Positions 25,612-39,399 of a stretch of DNA of 64,000 nucleotides are shown in pieces. The notes below the pieces were generated by a model. It did no database searches and was not told the DNA's origin. It saw nothing but the letters and a program-made list of their open reading frames with translations. The stretch's first letter is position 1, and each line of letters begins with the position of its first letter. The stretch is from Isoetes taiwanensis (lineage: Eukaryota > Streptophyta > Lycopodiopsida > Isoetales > Isoetaceae): contig JAJEKV010000027.1 in assembly GCA_021234155.1 (NCBI GenBank), positions 8,963,448 through 9,027,447 on the forward strand, given 5' to 3'. The position numbers were made by a program, and so were the translations under genes.

Positions 25612-27457
25612 ATTTGCCCCAAAGGGCAACATGCTAATTAATGAATGCAATAAATTTCACACTGGTTAAATTTATCTTAAAAGACTAGGTCAAAGTTTGG
25701 AAGATTCTTGGTATTCAATATTGATGTGGAGGTCAAAAGATATTCATTCTTGGTCAACAAAGTGCTCAGGTTCAAGCATTCACATGAGGTACTTTATTTG
25801 AAGTCAAAATGCTTAGTCAAAAATATGCTCTAGAAGATTAAGGTATTTTTTGAAGGTGGAATCAAAAAGTTTGGGAAGACCCCATGGTGCTGATTTATCC
25901 CTGTATCCTCATCCAATCATTATTCATATTCTATTTCTATCCCATTGAGATTTCCATACTTTTCCACACCCATACCCCCTTTGTTTACCCTTGCATACTT
26001 TATTTTGCTTTGCCCAAATTTCTCTTTCTCTATTACATCCCATCTTTCCCCATTGCCTCTATATCTTCTCACTTCTTATGACATTTGTTTTTGCAAACTT
26101 CCCTAGCCAAAAATCCTTTTACAATTCCTTACCATTATGCCATGCCACTTGTATACCTTATGGAATATTGTGATCATTATGCTAAGGACTTGGCATATTC
26201 CCAAGAAAAATTAGGGTTGCCATTGCCAAAGTGATCCATCTCTCTTCAATTTTCTATAGAGTGGCCTTTTTAGAAGCCATGGTTTAGCTTTGCAAAATTA
26301 AAAAATCTGACATATTCCATGGATATCTGCAGACATCTGAGGAATGCGTATGTTGTTATTTACGAAAATACGACCAAGAACCTAAATTGCGCTTCCACCT
26401 CAGTCTCGTAGGATTTGGCTCGAGGCCTCGGAACCTACACTATTTTAACTAAACCCATCAATCAGGAAGGCTAGGAATTAAGCAAACATTTGAAAACTAA
26501 GATATAAACATGGGATTACGACCAAAGGATTTTCTTGAAGGCCCGAGAAGCGTACAAGTCTTCATGATCATTCTTGAGCATGACAAGATTTTGGAAAAAC
26601 CTCACAAGGTACTCAGATCAAGTCCCCGAGATTTGGTTGGAAGTGATTACCTATTAGGTATTTATTGACACGGAGATTGATTTGGAAATCTTGAAGTATT
26701 ATTATCAACATTATTATAATTGATTTACCTCCTTATCAATAGAAATTTGATGCCTACTTGAAGAGAATTATCTACTGTTATGATTCTTTACAATTTCTAT
26801 CATTTCAAACTCTCTGAGAAAATTCCATGTACTTTTGATTGCTTTTGGCCCATTTGCCATCAATCCATGGTTATCTGGAGCCATATGTTTTGAAAAATCA
26901 AAATTTCCACTTCCTTTCGAGGTTAGAAATTTTGCATTACTGTTTTGACTATTCTTGACTATATTTTGCACCAAATCCGATACAAAAATACTTTTGCCTA
27001 TCAAATGGAAATCCGTACTTTGCCTATATTCCTCATCATCATCCACGGCATATTTGCTTTTGAAATTCTCAAAAACTAGTTTAGCAGCCTCAAAGTCCTA
27101 ATCTCTAATCCTTTGTTTCAGTTGTCTCTATTGGCCAAATTTTGGTACTTTGAGCTCGAATAGCTCTGAAACTAAGTTCGACCCCGGTGAGGCTTTACTA
27201 TTGATTTACCTACAGCTTTTTGTTGAAGTCTGGGTGATTGACTCCAAAATTCGATCGCATATCAATACCACATTTTGCCACGAGAGTGTCCAATTTGGAA
27301 ATGGGAAAGGTATAAAACTTCAAGTTTTGGAACTTGTCTTTGAAATTATCTAGCATAGGTGATCACCTTAAGTGATGCAGGAGGTTCAACCCCAATTTGT
27401 TGGTGCTTCAAGTTGGTTTCCTTGTAGTTGACCCTTAAGCGAGGTTTAGGGTCAACA
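25612..27457 (+). mobile_element. Family A LTR 1
   Basis: Aligned end to end with 33659-34176 plus 44870-46218 and with 52465-54338. It ends in 'ggtttagggtcaaca'. The start is placed by alignment at 'tatttgcccc', the noisy equivalent of 'tgttgccccc' in LTR 3, giving TGTTG...CAACA termini. Length is about 1.85 kb. It serves both as the 3' LTR of internal region 1 and the 5' LTR of internal region 2. The right end is firm; the left end is inferred from the terminal inverted repeat. Confidence 0.75.
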
Positions 27458-30400
27458 TTTTTGAAGGATTCTGAGATTTCTACACAGTTTTTAGAACTCA
27501 TGGCTCCAAACAAAAGTTCCCGTGAGCAAGAACCAATGGAAGAATCGGGAACTTGGAGACCTTCGAGGATAGATCTCTTCCTCTAATTTTGCAAGTGGAT
27601 ACCTTCAAAGCACACCTTATCGATTTGAGTTAAATATGCCTACTCATTTGCTACTTTTGATTCAGCATGAGTGCTAATACTTTTAGAGTCTTTGAAGGTA
27701 TTAGGTTGGTTTCAAAAAAGGATGCAAGCTATCACAATTAGAAAATTGTTTTTAAAGAGGAAAGTGAAATTTGGTGCTTGGTTGACTTATGAGAAGCTTA
27801 TGGGAACCACTTCTTGGGATGACCTTGTCACGAGTTTTTAGGCGGTTTGAGCGTCTTTGCTCCTAAAGACAGCATTAATGAGTTGCAAAGATTTCTCCAT
27901 TTATGCACGGTGAAGTGTGAGCCGATCTGAGAAAGATTAAATTACGCTTCATGAATAGATGCCGAGAAGGGTTCGAATCCTTTATTCCCACACTCTTTGG
28001 TGTCCTCCTTTATTAAAGGCTTATCTTCTGAACCGAGAAATTCACGGGGAAGCTTGTAAATTTAAAGGCTGCGAAGGTTTTGATTCCATCTACAAAGTTT
28101 TTGCCAAGACCCTTGAAGGTTGACCAAGATGTTTTCATCTGCAGGAAAAACTACCATAGCTTTCATCATGATCCTTTTTTTTACCACGATTGCCTTGATG
28201 GTCATATGAATCACCATTCTATTCCTGTTTATCGTGCATAAGAAAGAAAAAGAAGAAGGCGGATTCTCTTCAGTTTTAGAAGTCAGCAGTCGACAAAGGT
28301 ATTTGAAGCTTTTAGCGAAGTGACCAAACAACTTATTGGAGCTCAAGACAAGCTGATGGTAGAACTTACACTGGTGTATTCATTGCAATAGAACTTCATC
28401 CGGTGACATTTGTTATTGGCAAATATGTCTAAATGCTAAAAAGAAAGGTCACTTTGGTTAAGGGCAACTCCTCATGTAGATTTGAGCCTACTAGGCTCTA
28501 TAAGTTTGTACAAGCTTCTGAGGAGATGCCAAAAGGCTGAAGAAGTGATGGTGGTACAAACCCCGAGGAAGTATGGGAGATTCCTAGGATCTGAGCCTAC
28601 AGAGTTTGTTCGGAGCATTCCTGCAGGAGGTGTGCGCCACCACCTGTTATAGAAGCCACCTCGAAATGGCTCCACCTCCCAGTATAAAAATATGGTAGAA
28701 GATCATGACTTTGATGAGGTTGGATGGGCTTTTACTAAAAATTTCCAAAGTAGGTAGTTCTAATATTTACATTTAAAAAGTACTTACTTTTTGGTTATAT
28801 GGGAAAAAGTTATTACAACAAACTACTTTTAGTGAAGCGATTGCTTGTGTAGGTGTTGCAAATGCCACTAATCTTATTACGGCCCAAAATGAAGAGGTTG
28901 GTGCATTTATGTGCTCGGCTACTCTAGGAGGTTATTCTTTTCCAATGTGTTGTTGGATGGAGGCTCACCTTTAAATATCATGCCTTATCATGTTATGAAA
29001 AAATGTAGGAGCTCGAGATGAATAAAAAGTCATCTGTTTGTTAAAATCTTTTCTAATGCTAGATGGCACAGTTGAAATTGTGACCAAGGTTCTATTAACT
29101 GCTTGGAAGGCATTGTTGTAGGCTGCCCAATTTTGTTGTTGTTGCTTTTGAAGATTTGGGAAGATACGAACATATATGATCTCTTTAACGGGAAGAAGGT
29201 GGATAGCTCACGATTGATGCTAGTATCTCACAGTGCGAAGGGAGATGCACCATTTCAAATGGCACTCAAGTAGCCACAATCTACAACCCGAGGATGGTTC
29301 TTATGGGTTTCAAGCCGAAGGAAGAGATTCACCGTACACAATAAAGAAATGCTTATAGAAAGAACCACTAGGATCTTATAGTCCTAGCAACCCCTACCTG
29401 AAAATTGATTTGATTCCTTTAATTAGAGTGTGCACTACCCTCTGAAGATGGCGGAAGAGGTTGTCTATGGTTTGATGGAGGTATCAAAAAGAGAATGAAT
29501 GTAGCCTCATCTATGACTATATTAAAGAATCGCCAATAAACTTTTGGCTAAAGATAGGAAGGATTTTTTCCCAAATAACTTCTAATGTAGCGAGAATACA
29601 AGGCTTTGATTGCGAGGTCTCCAGGCTAAAGCTATGGATATTTCAATTATACATATCTATAGAGGATTCTCGATTGAGTAGACGGAGTTAATGGTAGATA
29701 TAAATTAGGAGAATCTTTGATATAGATCAGGCTTGGTGTGAAGATGCTTGCTCATTTTACTTCTTGGAAGTACTCTCCATATCCCCAAAGGGAGGCCGAG
29801 GTGGGAAGCTGGAGTGCTTTGTCTGAGAACGTGATGACTTATTTATCACGAGGGCTATCGAGAGGAAGATCTTGATGAGGATGAGGCTAAGGAGCTTTGT
29901 CCCCTTACTAGTTATAAATGCATCTGGGAAAAAGCAATCAATGATTCCATAATCACAAACATGGCCGACCAAGAACTTTCATTTGTGGGGATCTTTGACC
30001 TAAAATAAGGAAAGAGATTAATAAATTCTTTGAAGAGATGAGAATGAAGTGATGTGTTTGGCAGTTATTACGACTATTGGTATCAAAAGGGTATGTCAAT
30101 TTGAAATTAAAATTAAGGAAGGGGTGTAAGCTGTCTTCCGGAGTTAAGAATAAATGCTTCACTTTTAGATCTAATCAAAGATAGATGCCATAAGATGTTG
30201 GATGCAGGTATGTTCATAGAAATCATTAACCTACTGAATGGGTATCGTATTCGAGTGGAAAAAGAATGGAACTTTGAGAATTTGCATAGATTATCCGAAT
30301 TTGAACAAGCCACCATAAAAGATTGTTATCCTTTGCCTTTTTGGAAAGAAATTACATATCTTTATTCTGAGGGAAAGACATATGTACTCATTTTGGATGG

Positions 30401-33400
30401 TTTTTCAGGGTTCAACAAAGGTGCTTGTAAAAGAGAAGACCAACCAAGACTTCATTCATCACTCCACAGGGGTACTTATCTTTATAGAAAAAGGAAATGC
30501 CATTTAGCTTTAATGAATACTTGGCCTACTTTCAAGGGCAATGGATGTCATTTTCTAGACCATGGCCTGCTTTGAAAATTTAGAGTGTATCTAGATGACC
30601 TTTGTTTGGGTTCTCATTGTAGTAACCATATTAGGGGTACGCTTGCAAAATGCGCTCTTTATCACGAGGACTTGAGTCGATCTAAATCAAAAATGCATCT
30701 TTTTGCATCAAGGACAACTCTTAGGTTATGAAGTATCCAATAGGGTATTCAAGTTGCTCAAGATAAAGTGGAAATACTCAAAAATTGGTACCTCCAAGAA
30801 TTTAGGCGGTTAAAGGTTTTATTGGTATGACAAGTTTCCTTAGGATGTATATTCCAAATTTTGCTCATATCTTAAGTCCCATCTCTAGGTTGACGAGGGA
30901 TAGGGAAGTTTTCTAAATACGAGAAAGCAAGCACATACCTATCATGGACTCGGAGGAATGCGAAGCTTTTGACTTTCTTATTTTATCCATATGTGGCTTC
31001 CTCTCTTAAAAAAACCAGATTTGAGCACGCCATTTGAGGTTTATATCCTTTGTTACTAAAAAGGGCTATAGGTTTTAGCCATTTGGCGGGATAAGCACAC
31101 CATAGTTTTTGCAACAATGGTGTTGCCCTTGAAGAAAGATATGCCGAATAGAAAAAAGTGCTTTCTTTGCTCTCATGTTTCCTCATCAATAGGCAAAAGG
31201 GCACCTACTTAGAAAAGCCAAGTTCAAGTTCATATATGAAATAAATCAATGGGATTGCTATTTGGTAAAAGCAACTAATAAACCAAAAATTCAGAGGAGG
31301 TGAACTTGTAAGTTTGCAAAAGTTATGATATCTCACGTAAAAAGAGTTACTTGACCTGCAATCCTAGCCTCTACTTGCCTTATATATTTTTTGATCTTGA
31401 AGATGAATTGAATACTCACCGAGCACACTCGCTAGGTAGCACATTTAAGGACTTCGGGGAAGATCAAGTCAAGGAGGGTGGCGACAACCCGTAGAATTTC
31501 TTACAACATGGGATCATCTCTAAGGCTCTCACTTCAAATCAAAAAAGAGACTCAGGACAAGTCTGCAGAGACAATTCAAAGGCGATAGATAATATTACAT
31601 GCAAAATTAATAGAGATGGGATTTCTTTGAGATGTGTAAGTGAAGATGAATCATTTTGGTATTGGGGAGATGCATAAGAGGGTATACGTGGGGACATTTT
31701 GCTTGGGACACCCTTTGCAAAAGATCCTTAGGTGCGGGTATTATTGGCCCTCACTGTCTTTAAAGATTGCTATGAGGATCCTTAAGACTTGCCATAAGTG
31801 TCAGTTACAGCAAAAGGATTTTATTACCGGCTGCCACTGAATCTATCCTTATCCCGGGGACCTTTCAAATTTGGGGGTTGAATTATATTGGTCCTATTAA
31901 TCCTTCTTACCTTGAGGTCAACATCAGCATATTATTGTGGCTAAGACTATTTTACTAAATGAAGGCCATACCTTTGAGCAAGCAATGCCCTCACCCTTTG
32001 CAAGACTACTTACATAGATTTTTTGCTCTAGATTTGGTATTCCTTTCGGTACGATGGAGTAGAGGTACCTTATGAAATCATTACTAAGTTGTTGAGTATT
32101 TTGAAGGTTAAACATACCAAGAGCTCCTCATACTATCCTCAGAGGTGAAATGGACAAAATTTGACTACTAACAAAGTGTTGAAAAACATTTCTTGAAGGC
32201 TTGATTAGAGGTCAACAAAAGGATTGGCATATCAAAATAGTGGATACTTTGGGCTTATAGAGTCACTATGAACAGCTAAATCCTTACACCTTTCAATTTT
32301 GGTTTATAGCATAGAAGCGAGTTCTACAGTGGGAACTTGAGCTTCCCTTCATAAGATTAGCTCATAAATTGTGCTTACCTTTTTAGACATACCCTTAAGG
32401 AGGCTGGATGCTACATTACATTTGGATGATGCAGGAATGGAAGAAACAAACTTAGCACAAAAAAGACTAAAATCGAAGTAGAACAATTTTACTGAAAATC
32501 CTGAGAACACTTTAAAGGAGGAGCGCCAATTTCTCCAATGGAACAAGTCAAAGGAGGACTCGGTAGCAAATTTGATAACATTTGGAAGGACCCTTTGTAG
32601 TCTTGGATCTATGAGATACAAATTCTTATTGGTTACAAGAAGTTGCTTGAGGATACCCTTGCCAAATCTATCAACATCCTACTTTTTGAAAAAGATATTG
32701 GGACCAGCATACTTGCTTGTCCCTCTTTTCCCATTAAAAAGCTTGAAGTTTATATGGAAATTTAAAATGAAGTTAGATAGTTTGACTTTTAGGCATCTTT
32801 ATTCGGCGAGCTAGAATTAGTTTGATTTTGAGCACATTACTCTAATATGATTGGTTTCATGTTTTCCTAGGATGACGGACAAAGAAATATACATGGTTTC
32901 AAAAACGGGGCTGATGCTACTAATTACCAAGTGTCATATCACGGGAGCACCCAACTGTATTTCCATTTTCTCATCTGTTTTAAATATTCCTACCATCCAT
33001 TCATTTTATATTCCTCTTTCATACCTCTACCCGGCCTCTGCCAAGTCACCTTCACCATCATAGCGAGTTGCAAGTAATTGAGACTAATTGGTTTGTGTGT
33101 GTTTCCATGACAGTGCACTCTTGTTCATCTTTTCTCATCTGTCACATTTAGTCCTACCTACCATTTAAAACCTCTCATTCTTGTTTTCATTCCCAAGCAC
33201 TACGCAATTCACTTTACCACCATAGCGAGGAGTTGCAACTTTTGAATCAAGAAAGAGCATACATTTTCTTGTTTTGGCGGGCAGCAAGCACTTGCACACT
33301 CACTTCATCTCAGTTCATCACCACCTCTGCCATCCCACACACTCACTTTTGCTTTTCCTCATCTCATTCCATTTACAGTGTTTCCACCACCCAACTTTTG

Positions 33401-33658
33401 TCATGCTCACACTCATTTCTACCTTTCTCTATCATATTATTCCATCACTACATCCATACTCACATACTCCACTCACTTCTACAGCACTTTCTATCCATAT
33501 TATTCCTGCCACATTCATACTCACTTCACCTACACTTGCATTTCACACTCTCATATCTCCCCTTAGGATACCTTGTAACAAAGTTGAAGACCCCTCTAGT
33601 TATTCATTTTTACATCACATGGCTGAGGGACCGACCTTTTCTTGTTTTGGCGAGATAA
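27458..33658 (+). mobile_element. Gypsy family A, internal region 2 (full-length, noisy copy)
   Basis: Collinear with 46219-52464. A degraded primer-site-like stretch follows the LTR ('ctgagatttctac'). gag starts near 27500 ('catggctccaaacaaaagtt'), protease LLDGGS-type motif near 28950, archaeal-type RNase H about 29150-30040, reverse transcriptase about 30050-30900, native RNase H about 31010-31400, integrase about 31650-32700, C/T-rich 3' part to 33658. The protease/RNase H junction keeps about 16 bp that are missing from internal region 3. Errors concentrate at CAG/CTG positions of the clean copy. The TAG before YLDD is present ('cattttctagaccatgg', about 30550). Confidence 0.85.
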
Positions 33659-34176
33659 TGTTGCCCCAAAGAGCGGAAACATGCTAATTGTAGTCTATGC
33701 ATTCAAACTAGGTCGATTTATCTTAAGACTAGGTCAAAGTTGCGGAAGATTCTTGGTATTTAATAATGATGTGGAGGTCAAAAGATGTTCATTCTTGAGG
33801 TCAACAAAGTGCTCAAGGTTCAAATTCACATAGGTACTTTATTTGAAGTCAAAATGTAGTCAAAAAAATATGCTCTAGAAGATGCAGGTATTTTTGAAGA
33901 TTGGAGAATCAAAAAGTTTGGAAGACCCCATGTGGTGCTTGATTTTATCATAGCCATCCTCATCGATCACATTATTCATATTCTATTTCTATCCATTGAA
34001 GTTTTTCTAGCCATACCACACCCATACCCCCTTTTGTTTACCCTTGCATACTTTATTTTGCTTTGCCCAAATTTCTCTTTCTCTATTACATCACATCTCC
34101 CCATTGCCTCTATATCTTCACCTTCTTACTGACATTTGTTTTTGCAAACTTCCCTAGCCAAAATATTTTACAATTC
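33659..34176 (+). mobile_element. Family A LTR 2, left part (split by insertion)
   Basis: Begins 'tgttgccccaaagagc' and matches the first 518 bp or so of LTR 3. It breaks off after 'acaattc', where LTRs 1 and 3 continue with 'cttaccattatgccatgcc'. The continuation is found at 44870, so a 10.7 kb element has been inserted here. Together the two parts make a 1.87 kb LTR. Confidence 0.85.
34172..34176. repeat. Target-site duplication AATTC, left copy
   Basis: AATTC immediately precedes the TG start of the nested element and recurs directly after its CA end at 44865-44869. The uninterrupted site in LTR 3 (about 52983) has a single AATTC followed by 'cttacc'. A 5-bp duplication is standard for gypsy integrases. 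Confidence 0.9.
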
Positions 34177-34759
34177 TGTTAGCCACGTACTGTGATTTTG
34201 GGTCTGCTATGCTTTGCATGAGGCGAGAGCCCAGCCTGGTGTCGAGAAGAGGAGGATCTGAGGCATGCAGTAGTCCAAGCTCACTCAAGAGCAGAAGACT
34301 GAGGCAGGACCTGGCGGGCCACTACTTATGCGGTAGCCGCGACGCGGACATTTCAATTCTGTTAGTGCCCAAGTAGTGGAGCCGCAGCGTTGTCATGATG
34401 AGGATCGGTCCGGGCCGTAGGCCACTCAGGTATTCCTATATATTGTGCGCGTTTTGCTCGCCGAAAAGGAGGGTTAGAATGTTCTTTGTGTCACTACAGG
34501 CGGACATCTTTGAGTGCAGCACATTGTCGCATCTTTTGAGCCTTCATTTTGTACTGTTTTTGATGTGGTTGCGTTCTCCGCAATTGTCTTGTGTTTCATT
34601 GTGTATTACAATTCTTTGTTTTTATAAAGAGTTTTCTTGTTTGCTGCCTCTGCCATTGGCAAAATCACGTGACAAAGTGTCTCGGGGTTGCCTACTTAGG
34701 ACTTCAAGGATCTCTCCGCGGAGATCTGTCCCTCGGCGATCAGAGCGGGACCCCAAACA
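34177..34759 (+). repeat. Family B 5' LTR
   Basis: About 583 bp, 'tgttagccac' to 'ccccaaaca'. It shares ordered words with 44266-44864: 'gcgggccactacttat', 'gtgcccaagtagtggag', 'cgttgtcatgatgaggatc', 'cctatatattgt', 'ggcggacatctttgagt', 'aggacttcaaggatctc', 'ggcgatcagag'. The word 'cctatatattg' (about 34435) is a possible TATA region. Confidence 0.85.
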
Positions 34760-37700
34760 GCGGCCTGTTCTTGGGGCTCCTTAGGCGTGATACCATGTTC
34801 AATCCCTTCTTTACTTCGGCGATATTCAACACGGATAGGTCGAGCTGGCCCGTCATGCATGAGCTTCTTGGCGCCTCCAGCGAATATGTCACATACACTC
34901 TGGATTTGATTGTCTCTTCTCGCAGGTGTACGAGAAGCGCGTGTCCACCTACACCGCGACAACTTTCCAGACCGACCTCAGCATGGAAGAGTCGCCATTA
35001 TTCAGTTCCACAGTGCAGCCACATGCCGAGAACGCAGCGGCCCAGTTTACTCCCGCGGAATCCCAACTCAAGATCTTGGCGGAACCACATAGTACTACGG
35101 AACGCAAATATTTTCTCTATTGGTAATCTTTCTTTAGGAACGGTACCACCCGCTTCCACCTTTATTCCCCTCACAAATGCGACATAGCATTTCCCCCTGC
35201 AGCTATTCATGCACATCACAACCTTTGTTCCCACTACAAACTGCCAGTGCCTCTTTTACTAATCTAACTGGGGTTCGGTACCTGTCTGACAACCAACACC
35301 CTCTTGTCTTTTCTTTTCCACAAATCACAACACCATTCATCTTGTGAGCTCCTACATACTTCAAAAACTCATATCCTCTTTGGAAATGATAAAGGTAAAC
35401 ATGAGCCAGTGCTCGGGCTCACATGGATGAATTTGTAGTCACTTGGAATCTAATGGTCTTCGATCCAAAACTAAAATTCCACATCTTTTCGGCGACCTAG
35501 CGTGGAGCACCCCACGAATGGTGATGGCAAACAAAGCCACTTTGGAAACAAGATTGGATACACATGAAGACCTCTGCTGCTTGCCATGCGGCTGCGGATG
35601 ATCAACAAGCTGCGAGCGACCTCCCAACACACTCAAGCGGGAGCCGGGGAGAATGCGCGAGACTGCCGGGGCAAATTTGCGGATCTTAGTCAACAAGTTG
35701 AAGGAATTTTAGCCTGCAGTAAAATTCTAGTGTGGTTTCTTCAAGGCTTACCCTCACATCCGATTTATGGTGAGTATTTCGCCCCAAGACATTCTGAGAA
35801 GCCGTGAATTAGTCAATCACTTTCTGTTCCTGCATGTTTCCTCACTTGTTGATCAAACCACACGTCACTCCATTTCCACAAAGCTACACCCGCAGCACCA
35901 CCAGTACGCCTCCTGGCAGTTCCACAGCTTCTCGCGCATTTGGTGTACTATTTGCGATTTTCGGGGACATGCGTGAGATGAGTGTAACTACGTGGATAGC
36001 ATGATCCATTGCAAGCGGCGCAACATCTGAGAACCACACCCTTTGAAGAATGTACGGAAATCACGACCAAATCAGGTATACGACAGCGTCTTGTTCACCC
36101 AAGAAGTCACGGCGGAAGGTACCCGCGCCGGCTCAACCACGGAACCGCAGGGCCGCGTACGGCGTAACAACAGCCCGGTAACAGCGGCAACCCATTGGAC
36201 CTCCTGCGTTCCGCGCGTTGAAAGCAGGTCGATGTTTCAAACATGACCAATGGGGTCATCGGTCGCGATTATCCTCAACTTCCTCAAGTTTAAATACAAA
36301 TTCACGGCACCAATCAAACCACGACGGTCGTCTTACACCTTTTTCAAGTATGGGAAGCCAAGGGAAGGCAAGGCCGCGCCCGATTAACCTGGCAACCACC
36401 ACGGCCACCACAACAACAACCACGCCAGCGTGAGCAACTCAAAACAATTGGATGATCAACTCCAGAAGAAATTTACCATACAATCAACACGGTAGCAGAT
36501 CCATCAGCTGGATTGAGGTTCTCCTCATTCCCCGCGCCATAAACACCGGTGCACCCCGAGTTTTCGCGGCCGATTACGGCCTGCGGCTGAGCCATCAACC
36601 AAATCTGTTCATTTTGCAATGCGGGTCGCTTCACTTCCTCATGTTCCAGCCTAAACCGCCAAAAGTGCTTCAGCTCATCAGGCGATGCGGAAGGTAAAGG
36701 CACTCAGAATGCAATCAATGCTTACACACGTCCGGGAGCCACGACCACGAATGCCACGACATGCAGCACCACCACTCCAGCATTGCTGGCTGATGGAAGC
36801 GCCTCAACAAAGGTAGCGACATCTATTCTTTGACAACAACAACCCGGATCCACCACAACCTGCAGTATAGACTTCAACAAGAGAACTTGCTAAAATCAAA
36901 ATTCCTCTGGCCTACATTTATCCTACAACTATGTCCAGCACCTCACGAGCACATTTTACAAAACACATATTACTGTTAATCATTCGCCACATCAACACCC
37001 ACGGTGCATGCACGTGGGCCAAAACATTCACCATGTTGGTCGATGATGGCGGCCTTGATCAATCTTATTCACAGAGATAATCTCCCGAGGCGACAATTTA
37101 GGCATAAGGGGCTTATGCGCCTTATGACATCAAGCTTGCGGCCGCCGTACTATCCACCGCGACCCGCGAGGTTACACAGCAATACCGATCGATATTGGAA
37201 TACCACGAGCTACCATGGAATTGATTGTTTGGAAGGCGAGGAAGATCAGGAGATTATGAAATGTTAGTAGAGACTGACCCTTTTGAGACAAGCTAAGCTT
37301 GTCCTCTTGGAGCCCGCAGATCAACTTGTTATCGAATGCTTAGAAAACTGCTACCGATGGATGCGTACGGGCTGAATCATTTACGTGAATCGCGGCCCGA
37401 ATCGGTGTTGACTCACGAACAAGTTTGCAACACCTGATTTACAAACCAAGGGTTTGCCACTCCACAGCTTACCGAATACAATCAACAGCGGAGAACATGG
37501 GGATGATAAAGGCATATGCTTATTTGGTTGACCTATTTGACGCATACATGGCACCAAACATCGCATTGGTTCCCACATGAGGAGGCGGTACTGGCTCCTC
37601 CTCTCAAAGACACACCAACTCCTAGTGGCGCCACTATTTTTCCATGGTCAACATGAACATCTGTCCTACTCGTAGGCAGTACACTACTTGTTGGATGATC

Positions 37701-38030
37701 AAGTCATTCCACCACATTCAAACTCTGCTTGTTAGACATAATTGATATTGGAACAAATCAACCAATCAGATTCAGCACAGCGACCTCCACGCCCGACGTG
37801 AGGAGCAAGCCATTGTGCTTTATTCAAGCATTTCGAAGCATCTTTGCTTGGAATTTCTGAACCTCAGGGTATCAGAAAGAATTGGGACAGCCGATTCCCA
37901 CCAAGCGGTCTTTAGACCCATCTAGCAACGGCGATCGCAAACTTAGCAAAACCCTACAGGTAAGAAAAGGTTAAAGCAGAAATTGACTTAACTTTTAGCA
38001 GATATTTGGCGGACTTATCTACGAGGTCAA
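34760..38030 (+). pseudogene. Family B gag and protease region, broken
   Basis: No long frame survives. A zinc-knuckle-like stretch lies at about 36226-36270 (RCFKHDQWGHR, close to C-F-K-C-x-x-x-G-H-x pattern with the second Cys changed). It sits downstream of Gln/Thr-rich capsid-like sequence, the usual place for the gag nucleocapsid. A segment at about 37010-37060 reads TMLVDDGG in one frame, similar to the D-S/T-G region of retropepsins. Both assignments rest on short motifs plus position between the LTR and reverse transcriptase. No primer-binding site was identified after the LTR. Confidence 0.5.
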
Positions 38031-38960
38031 ACATTGAATGGGTGAATCCTATTGTGTGCCCTCAAACATAATGGAAAAATTGAACATGTAGTTGTATGAA
38101 AACTCAATCAAACCCGCGAGGGTAGGGATCATTTCCCTCTCCTTCCGCGGATCAAGTGTTGGAAGATGTGAGAACCACGAGGAATCATACTCCTTCATGG
38201 GCCGGCTATAGGTTACCTAATCAAATATCCGTGCGAGAAGAAGTCAACTTCAGGGCCACCTTCCCCTTTACTCCGCTAAGGTGCCCCAACACGAGTAAGT
38301 TCCTTTTTGGATTGTAGGCTCCACCATCCACATTTCAGCGCATTATGCTTCTTTTGTTTTCAAGTACGTACAAGTTCATCCCTTACCCGTCTTCGGGATG
38401 ACTTCTCCACTTACACCCGTTATGGACCATTTAGGTAGAAGCTTGAACTAGTTTTCAGCGGCGTGATGAATGCAGGTGGCCTCTCAATGGGAAGAGTGCA
38501 CCTTAAAGTGATACCTGGTGTACTTCTAGGACATGTGGCGAGTGAAACCACGCGAGCATTCCCTACGCCCGGACCCGATAAAATCAGGCATGTCATCGAG
38601 GCATATCCACTGCGAATATCAAAGGACACACGTTCCTTTCTTGGCAAAGTCAACTTCTATGCCACCTTTATTCGAATTAGCGCCGTGCCGTCAATTCCTG
38701 GTATTTGGAAATCCATACACATGGACTTGGACATCAGGTGCAAATCAAGCTTTTAAAGAACTCAAAGTCAAGCTCCACGAAGCCCAGGTGCTGAAATTAC
38801 CACCTCAATGGGACAAACCATTTCATGTCCATGTTGATGTTTAGGCTTTCGCGATTGGAATTTGTTCTAGCTCAGAGTATGCACCAAATGGGACAAACCC
38901 ACATCAGATCGCCCGTGAAAACTCAATCTGGCGGCAACTGATACGACCCGCGGAAAGGGA
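38030..38960 (+). pseudogene. Family B reverse transcriptase and RNase H, broken
   Basis: Fragments in several frames follow the gypsy RT order: a STFQRIM segment near 38325 (from the NAPATFQR motif), then SMGRVHLKV / LLGHVASE near 38485-38545, FLGKVNFYATFI near 38635-38670 (RT connection, normally FLGxxxYYRRFI), and AFKELKVKLHEAQVL then WDKPFHVHVDV near 38750-38840 (start of RNase H, with first catalytic Asp visible). The YxDD box is not readable. It would copy the element RNA into cDNA if intact. Confidence 0.7.
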
Positions 38961-39399
38961 AGCGCGGCCTTATCTTTTGTGTACAGCGGCTTTCGACATT
39001 GAGTCAGAAATTAAGCACTATATTGGATCCGTCGCTCTTCTATAATTTAAATCAATAAGCCGAAAGCCGCGAGTAGAATTGCTTCGTGGATATTGATATT
39101 GCGGAAGTTTGCCGCACGACATTATTCACAAAGGGGCCAGCGCTCACGGTCCCGACTATCTTTTCACGCATACACACGGATGATCCCTCGGAAGGAGTTC
39201 CACGATGCCGCCAGGATGCTCAAGCTTCCATTCTTTACAGTGTCAGCACGCGCCTCATTGGTACCCGCGACTATCGCGCTTTCTCCTCGCGAGCGCACTT
39301 CATTAAGTATGCAGCTCTCTCCGGAGAAAAGACAACCTGCATAAACAACAATTCCTTTGAGAGTACAAGATTATCACGATGGTTAATGGCCATCTCTCT

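Noticed and set aside
27458-34176. Mutational decay by cytosine deamination (RIP-like) of internal region 2
   Set aside because: Differences to the clean copy are mostly CAG to CGG/CGAG or loss, not C-to-T or G-to-A changes.
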